From assembly GCA_937931205.1 (NCBI GenBank), contig CALHBF010000005.1, positions 1-64,000 of the forward strand: a stretch of DNA of 64,000 nucleotides. Reading direction: 5' to 3'. The position numbers and the translations under genes are program-made. Source of the stretch: an uncultured Bacteriovoracaceae bacterium. Lineage in GTDB: Bacteria > Bdellovibrionota > Bacteriovoracia > Bacteriovoracales > Bacteriovoracaceae. Under the pieces are notes generated by a model. It saw only the letters and a program-made list of their open reading frames with translations, made no database searches and was not told the origin of the DNA. This document shows positions 60,695 to 64,000 of this stretch, one piece after another. Within the stretch, counting starts at the first letter, position 1. Every line of letters starts with the position of its first letter.

Positions 60695-61615
60695 CTAAGA
60701 TTCAATGAGTCTGTGAACAATGCGGTCAAAGTTTGTGACCAGTTTCGAGTTAGGGAATTCTACCAGAAGTGGCTTTCTCTTACGAACACTCTGCCAAACA
60801 GATTGATCATAGTCGAGGTATCCAGGAAACGGCATTTCAATACCAAAATATTTACGACAGATACTCTGAATGGAATAACCGATATCGATATCTGCTTGTG
60901 ATCTGACTTGGTTCATAATGAGGTTCGGTTTAAACGAGGCAAGTTCGTGACGAATCTTGGCACCTAATTCAGGATGATCTTGAGAAATCTTACGAATAAG
61001 ATCAGACGGTGATAACTGTCCAGTCGTAATTTTAGCATTAAGAGCTTCATCAATTAATGGCTCAACAACTTCGATACCCTCGATCATTTTCAAACGACGG
61101 TAAAAGACAGTTTTGATAAAGCGATAAGTGTTTTCAATAGAGGTCGGTTCAGGCAATACAACTAAAATTCCTTTATCAGCAGTGATAAAAAAATCAATCG
61201 TGTTGAAAGCCGTTCCTGCTCCTAAATCAAAAAGAATATAGTCCGCTTCCAGCTCGTGAAGTTTTTGAATAAGCTGGTGCTTGTGCAAGTTTTTTAAATT
61301 GGCCATTCCCAATTCATCTTGAGCACCACTAATAATCTTTAGATTAGTAATGGGTGTTGCAACGAGGAGATCCTCAAAGTTAGTTACTTTCCCCGAAATA
61401 TAATCGGATAGAGTAGTCTTAGGAATAGGTAATCCTAAGCAAGTGTGAAGGTTTGCTCCACCGAGATCAAGGTCAATGGTAATCACTTTGTGACCCATCA
61501 ATGCAAGGCAGATTGAAACGTTGGCCGAAACAAGGCTTTTTCCAACTCCACCCTTACCACCACCGACGGCCCAGATCTTTTTATTGCTATATCCGCTATG
61601 CGTTTTTTCCATCAT
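60695..61615 (-). CDS. MinD/ParA-family ATPase
   Basis: A 306-residue deviant Walker-A ATPase: AVGGGKGGVGKSLVSANVS (residues about 16-34), Walker-type DLDLGGANLHTCLG (about 48-61), and DYILFDLGAGTAFNTIDFF. It belongs to the MinD/FlhG group rather than plasmid ParA. Such ATPases place division sites or flagella at the pole. The C-terminal part (SVRKRKPLLVEFPNSKLVTNFDRIV) is unusual. It heads the operon, 10 bases before the J-like/HTH gene. Confidence 0.92.
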   Translation of the reverse strand: MMEKTHSGYSNKKIWAVGGGKGGVGKSLVSANVSICLALMGHKVITIDLDLGGANLHTCLGLPIPKTTLSDYISGKVTNFEDLLVATPITNLKIISGAQDELGMANLKNLHKHQLIQKLHELEADYILFDLGAGTAFNTIDFFITADKGILVVLPEPTSIENTYRFIKTVFYRRLKMIEGIEVVEPLIDEALNAKITTGQLSPSDLIRKISQDHPELGAKIRHELASFKPNLIMNQVRSQADIDIGYSIQSICRKYFGIEMPFPGYLDYDQSVWQSVRKRKPLLVEFPNSKLVTNFDRIVHRLIES

Positions 61616-61806
61616 AAATTTTTTTCCTGTGGCTAAATTATATGAACCTCGCTATTGGTTTGGAAAGGTTAAATCTTGTGTGATTTCTGTATGATATGCT
61701 CTTTTTTCAGGTGACATGTAGACGAGTACAATCAAATCCTTTAAGGTATTTGAATAGTTTTTGCTGAAGTAAGCACTTTTTATTTACCCTTACTAGGGAG
61801 ATTAGT

Positions 61807-62466
61807 TTGTCTAGTTCACATAGCCCAGTTGATAAAATCCAGCATAAGCGCTCGGATTTACATATCGCTCGAAAGCTTTGGCACATGAGTACAGGCGTAC
61901 TCGGTCTTATTTTATTTTTCAGATCTGAACAAGATTCCACTCTTTGGGGATATGGTGTTCTCAGTATTGCTCTCTTAGGATTTGCCGCTGATTACTTTCG
62001 CCAAAAATACCCGCTCTTTAATAAATGGATTATCAGGCTCATGGGCCCATTGATGAGAAAGTCAGAAAGAGAGGGTGTAAGCGGTCTTCCTTTCTATGCT
62101 CTAGGAATCGCTCTTTCTCTTCTTTTCTACGATAAGAATCTTGCTCTTATCTCTATTATGTTCCTTATTTTCTCAGATCCTGTTTCTTCCTTTTTTGGCG
62201 TTCTTTATGGAAAAGATAAAATTCTCCCTAATAAGTCGCTCCAGGGATTTGTGGCCGGTTTTTTTACCTGCTACCTTGTGGCGCTTTTTTATCTTTTAAA
62301 TGCCAATGTTGGTGGAGTGAATGTTCTGATCTTCTCACTTGTCGGTGGAATTATTGGGGCGGGCTCTGAATTGATTTCTGCTTTTAATATTGATGATAAT
62401 CTTACGATCCCTGTTATTTCGGGATTAGGTCTGACGATTCTGAATTACTTCCTTCCTGTTTTCTAA
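61807..62466 (+). CDS. Polyprenol/diacylglycerol kinase-like membrane protein
   Basis: A 219-residue inner-membrane protein with about six helices, starting at TTG with GGGAG upstream. The pattern RKLWHMSTGVLGLI, then LIFSDPVSSFFGVLYGK and SLQGFVAGFFTCYLVALFY, is that of the SEC59/DGK1/VTE5 group (CTP-dependent kinases of dolichol, diacylglycerol or phytol). It may phosphorylate undecaprenol or diacylglycerol, feeding the lipid carrier or phosphatidate pool. Substrate is unproven. It is divergent from the MinD-like gene and converges with leuS. Confidence 0.85.
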   Translation: MSSSHSPVDKIQHKRSDLHIARKLWHMSTGVLGLILFFRSEQDSTLWGYGVLSIALLGFAADYFRQKYPLFNKWIIRLMGPLMRKSEREGVSGLPFYALGIALSLLFYDKNLALISIMFLIFSDPVSSFFGVLYGKDKILPNKSLQGFVAGFFTCYLVALFYLLNANVGGVNVLIFSLVGGIIGAGSELISAFNIDDNLTIPVISGLGLTILNYFLPVF

Positions 62467-62474
62467 TTTTGCAA

Positions 62475-62505
62475 AAAAAGCCCCTCTTATCGAGGGGCTT
62501 TTTGT
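62475..62505. terminator. Bidirectional terminator between the kinase-like gene and leuS
   Basis: AAAAAGCCCCTC (62475-62486) pairs with GAGGGGCTTTTT (62492-62503) around TTATC. It serves both convergent genes. Confidence 0.92.
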
Positions 62506-62506
62506 T

Positions 62507-64000
62507 TTAGTTCGGTTTCACTACAAAGTTACAGATTTTTCCAGGCACATAGATTTCTTTAACAATTGTCCCTTCAAGGAATTTTGCTAATTTCGCATCG
62601 GCCTTAGCGATGGCGAAGAAATCTTCTTTTGTGATATCTGCAGGAACATCAAAAGTTGCACGAGTTTTACCATTAACTTGAACGGCCATAGTGATCGTAT
62701 CATCTTTTGCTAGATCAGCATTAAAGACTGGCCAAGTCTCGTAGGCCAAAGATTTTGCGTGTCCAGTAATGTGCCAAAGCTCTTCAGCAATGTGAGGAGC
62801 AAAGGGAGAGAGAAGAAGAGCAAAAGTTGCAGCTGTTTCCTTGGTAACTTTGCCTGTTTTATAAACGCTGTTTACAAAAATCATCATGGCAGAGATAGCA
62901 GTATTAAAGTGCATACCTTCAATGTCTTCAGTTACTTTTTTAATGAGCTTATGAAGCTCTTTTACATTCGATTGATCTTCATTCGCCGCATAATTATTTG
63001 TATCAAAGAAGAAGCGGTGTACGCGAGAAAGGAAGTTATAAACACCTTTCGTTCCAGATACTGACCATGGCTTAACTTTTTCAAGTGGACCCATGAACAT
63101 CTCATATATACGAAGAGTATCTGCACCCATTTCATTGACTACAGAATCCGGGTTAATCACGTTTCCACGCGACTTACTCATCTTTTCACCATCTTCACCA
63201 AGAATCATTCCTTGGTTTACCAGTTTTTGGAATGGCTCTTTAGTAGAAACAAGTCCTAGATCAAAAAGCACTTTGTGCCAGAAACGAGAATAAAGAAGGT
63301 GAAGTACTGCATGCTCAGTTCCACCAACATAAAGATCTACTGGCATCCAATAATTTTCAATTTTTGAATTCCAAGGTTCTTTCTTATTTTGCGGATCACA
63401 GAAACGAAGGTAATACCAACAAGATCCGGCCCATTGAGGCATGGTGTTTGTTTCTCGACGTGCTTTCTTACCAGTCTTAGGATCCATTACCCATAGCCAC
63501 TCATCAACAGTTGCAAGTGGAGACTCACCTGTTCCAGATGGCTCATACTTTTCAATTTCAGGAAGAACTACAGGTAACTCGTCAGCATCAAGACAACGAA
63601 CAGTTCCATCTTCAAATTTTAAAAGAGGGAATGGTTCACCCCAATATCTTTGACGAGAGAATAACCAGTCGCGAAGTTTGTAATTAACTTTCTTCGTTCC
63701 AATCTTCTTATCTTCAAGCCATGAAATCATCTTAGTGATGGCATCATTTTTATTCATGCCATTTAAGAAATCAGAATTGATATGTTCACCATCACCTGAA
63801 TAAGCTTCTTTTTGTACATCAACATCAGATTTTACGACTGCGATGATTGGGAGATTGTACTTTGTTGCAAATTCATGATCACGCTCATCATGAGCAGGTA
63901 CTGACATGATGGCACCTGTTCCGTAAGTATTAAGAACGTAATCTGCGATATAAACAGGAAGCTTTGCTCCGTTGGCAGGGTTGATGGCATAAGCACCTGT
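62507..64000 (-). CDS. leuS: Leucyl-tRNA synthetase, C-terminal part (cut by window edge)
   Basis: The 3' portion of leuS, open to the window edge with no start; about 497 codons are present. Reading from the edge, the conserved YIADYVLNTYGTGAIMSVPAHDERD (editing domain) is seen, then REYRDWLFSRQRYWGEPFP-like LRDWLFSRQRYWGEP, CGTGS-type GTGESPLATVDEWL, ARRETNTMPQWAGSCWYYLR, GGTEHAVLHLLYSRFWHKVL, and the catalytic KMSKSRGNVINPD (about 63184-63160). The anticodon-binding helical domain ends it (VKEIYVPGKICNFVVKPN). It charges tRNA-Leu with leucine. Confidence 0.97.
   Translation of the reverse strand, partial: TGAYAINPANGAKLPVYIADYVLNTYGTGAIMSVPAHDERDHEFATKYNLPIIAVVKSDVDVQKEAYSGDGEHINSDFLNGMNKNDAITKMISWLEDKKIGTKKVNYKLRDWLFSRQRYWGEPFPLLKFEDGTVRCLDADELPVVLPEIEKYEPSGTGESPLATVDEWLWVMDPKTGKKARRETNTMPQWAGSCWYYLRFCDPQNKKEPWNSKIENYWMPVDLYVGGTEHAVLHLLYSRFWHKVLFDLGLVSTKEPFQKLVNQGMILGEDGEKMSKSRGNVINPDSVVNEMGADTLRIYEMFMGPLEKVKPWSVSGTKGVYNFLSRVHRFFFDTNNYAANEDQSNVKELHKLIKKVTEDIEGMHFNTAISAMMIFVNSVYKTGKVTKETAATFALLLSPFAPHIAEELWHITGHAKSLAYETWPVFNADLAKDDTITMAVQVNGKTRATFDVPADITKEDFFAIAKADAKLAKFLEGTIVKEIYVPGKICNFVVKPN

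Overview
The window is a chromosomal segment of an AT-rich Gram-negative bacterium. The best guess is a predatory Bdellovibrionota of the Bacteriovorax/Peredibacter type. This is inferred, not proven, from several traits: a flagellar operon carrying a TIGR02530-type protein and a MotE-like protein, Mla-type lipid transport, many small exported proteins, a Lys/Ala-rich histone-like protein, secreted App1-type phosphatases and frequent TTG/GTG starts. No rRNA, confident tRNA, CRISPR array, transposase or prophage gene was seen. The segment looks like stable core genome.

Layout. 1-5.9 kb: a Cys-repeat secreted protein, two paralogous secreted App1-like HAD phosphatases flanking mpl (murein tripeptide recycling), and a SleB-like exported protein. 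6.0-9.1 kb: metK with a structured leader, a small membrane protein and an NtrC-type regulator. 9.1-11.9 kb (minus): a lipoprotein-mlaE-mlaF-mlaD lipid transport operon. 12.0-26.9 kb: a long flagellar block, with a TPR protein, a degenerate sigma-54-activator homologue, then flgB flgC fliE fliF fliG fliH fliI fliJ motE-like fliK flgD TIGR02530 flgE. It covers rod, MS ring, switch, export ATPase and hook. 27-30 kb: a Cys-cluster protein, a barrel-like protein, ferredoxin and a PpiD-like chaperone. 30.2-34.7 kb: the elongasome operon mreC-mreD-mrdA-rodA, without mreB. 34.8-43.4 kb: small exported protein, MarR regulator, Cys-less rhodanese, membrane and exported unknowns, HD hydrolase, glutaredoxin, histone-like protein, an orphan 908-residue Tad-like protein and a zinc-ribbon membrane protein. 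43.6-51.6 kb: ssb, SugE, HD-GYP phosphodiesterase and a 1890-residue exported repeat protein. 51.6-54.9 kb (minus): gap-pgk-tpiA-secG. 55-61.6 kb: a YhaM-like exonuclease and a minus-strand operon (MinD-like ATPase, J-like/RodZ-HTH protein, RluD, PgeF, VKOR-DsbA fusion, TatD). 61.8-64 kb: a polyprenol/diacylglycerol-kinase-like membrane protein and the 3' part of leuS, cut by the window edge.

The least explained items are: (a) the giant protein at 45881-51553, with a 373-residue tandem duplication; (b) the 42.8-43.0 kb gap between divergent genes, which has two hairpins, three evenly spaced CCCACC motifs and a terminator-like end, and so looks like an undescribed small RNA; (c) the sigma-54-activator homologue at the head of the flagellar operon, which has lost its GAFTGA loop, Walker B acids and an arginine-finger position; (d) the four-Cys, three-repeat secreted protein at 157-801; (e) structured leaders at mpl, metK, the TPR gene, flgE and the giant gene. 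All structures were found by eye. No folding or database search was run.
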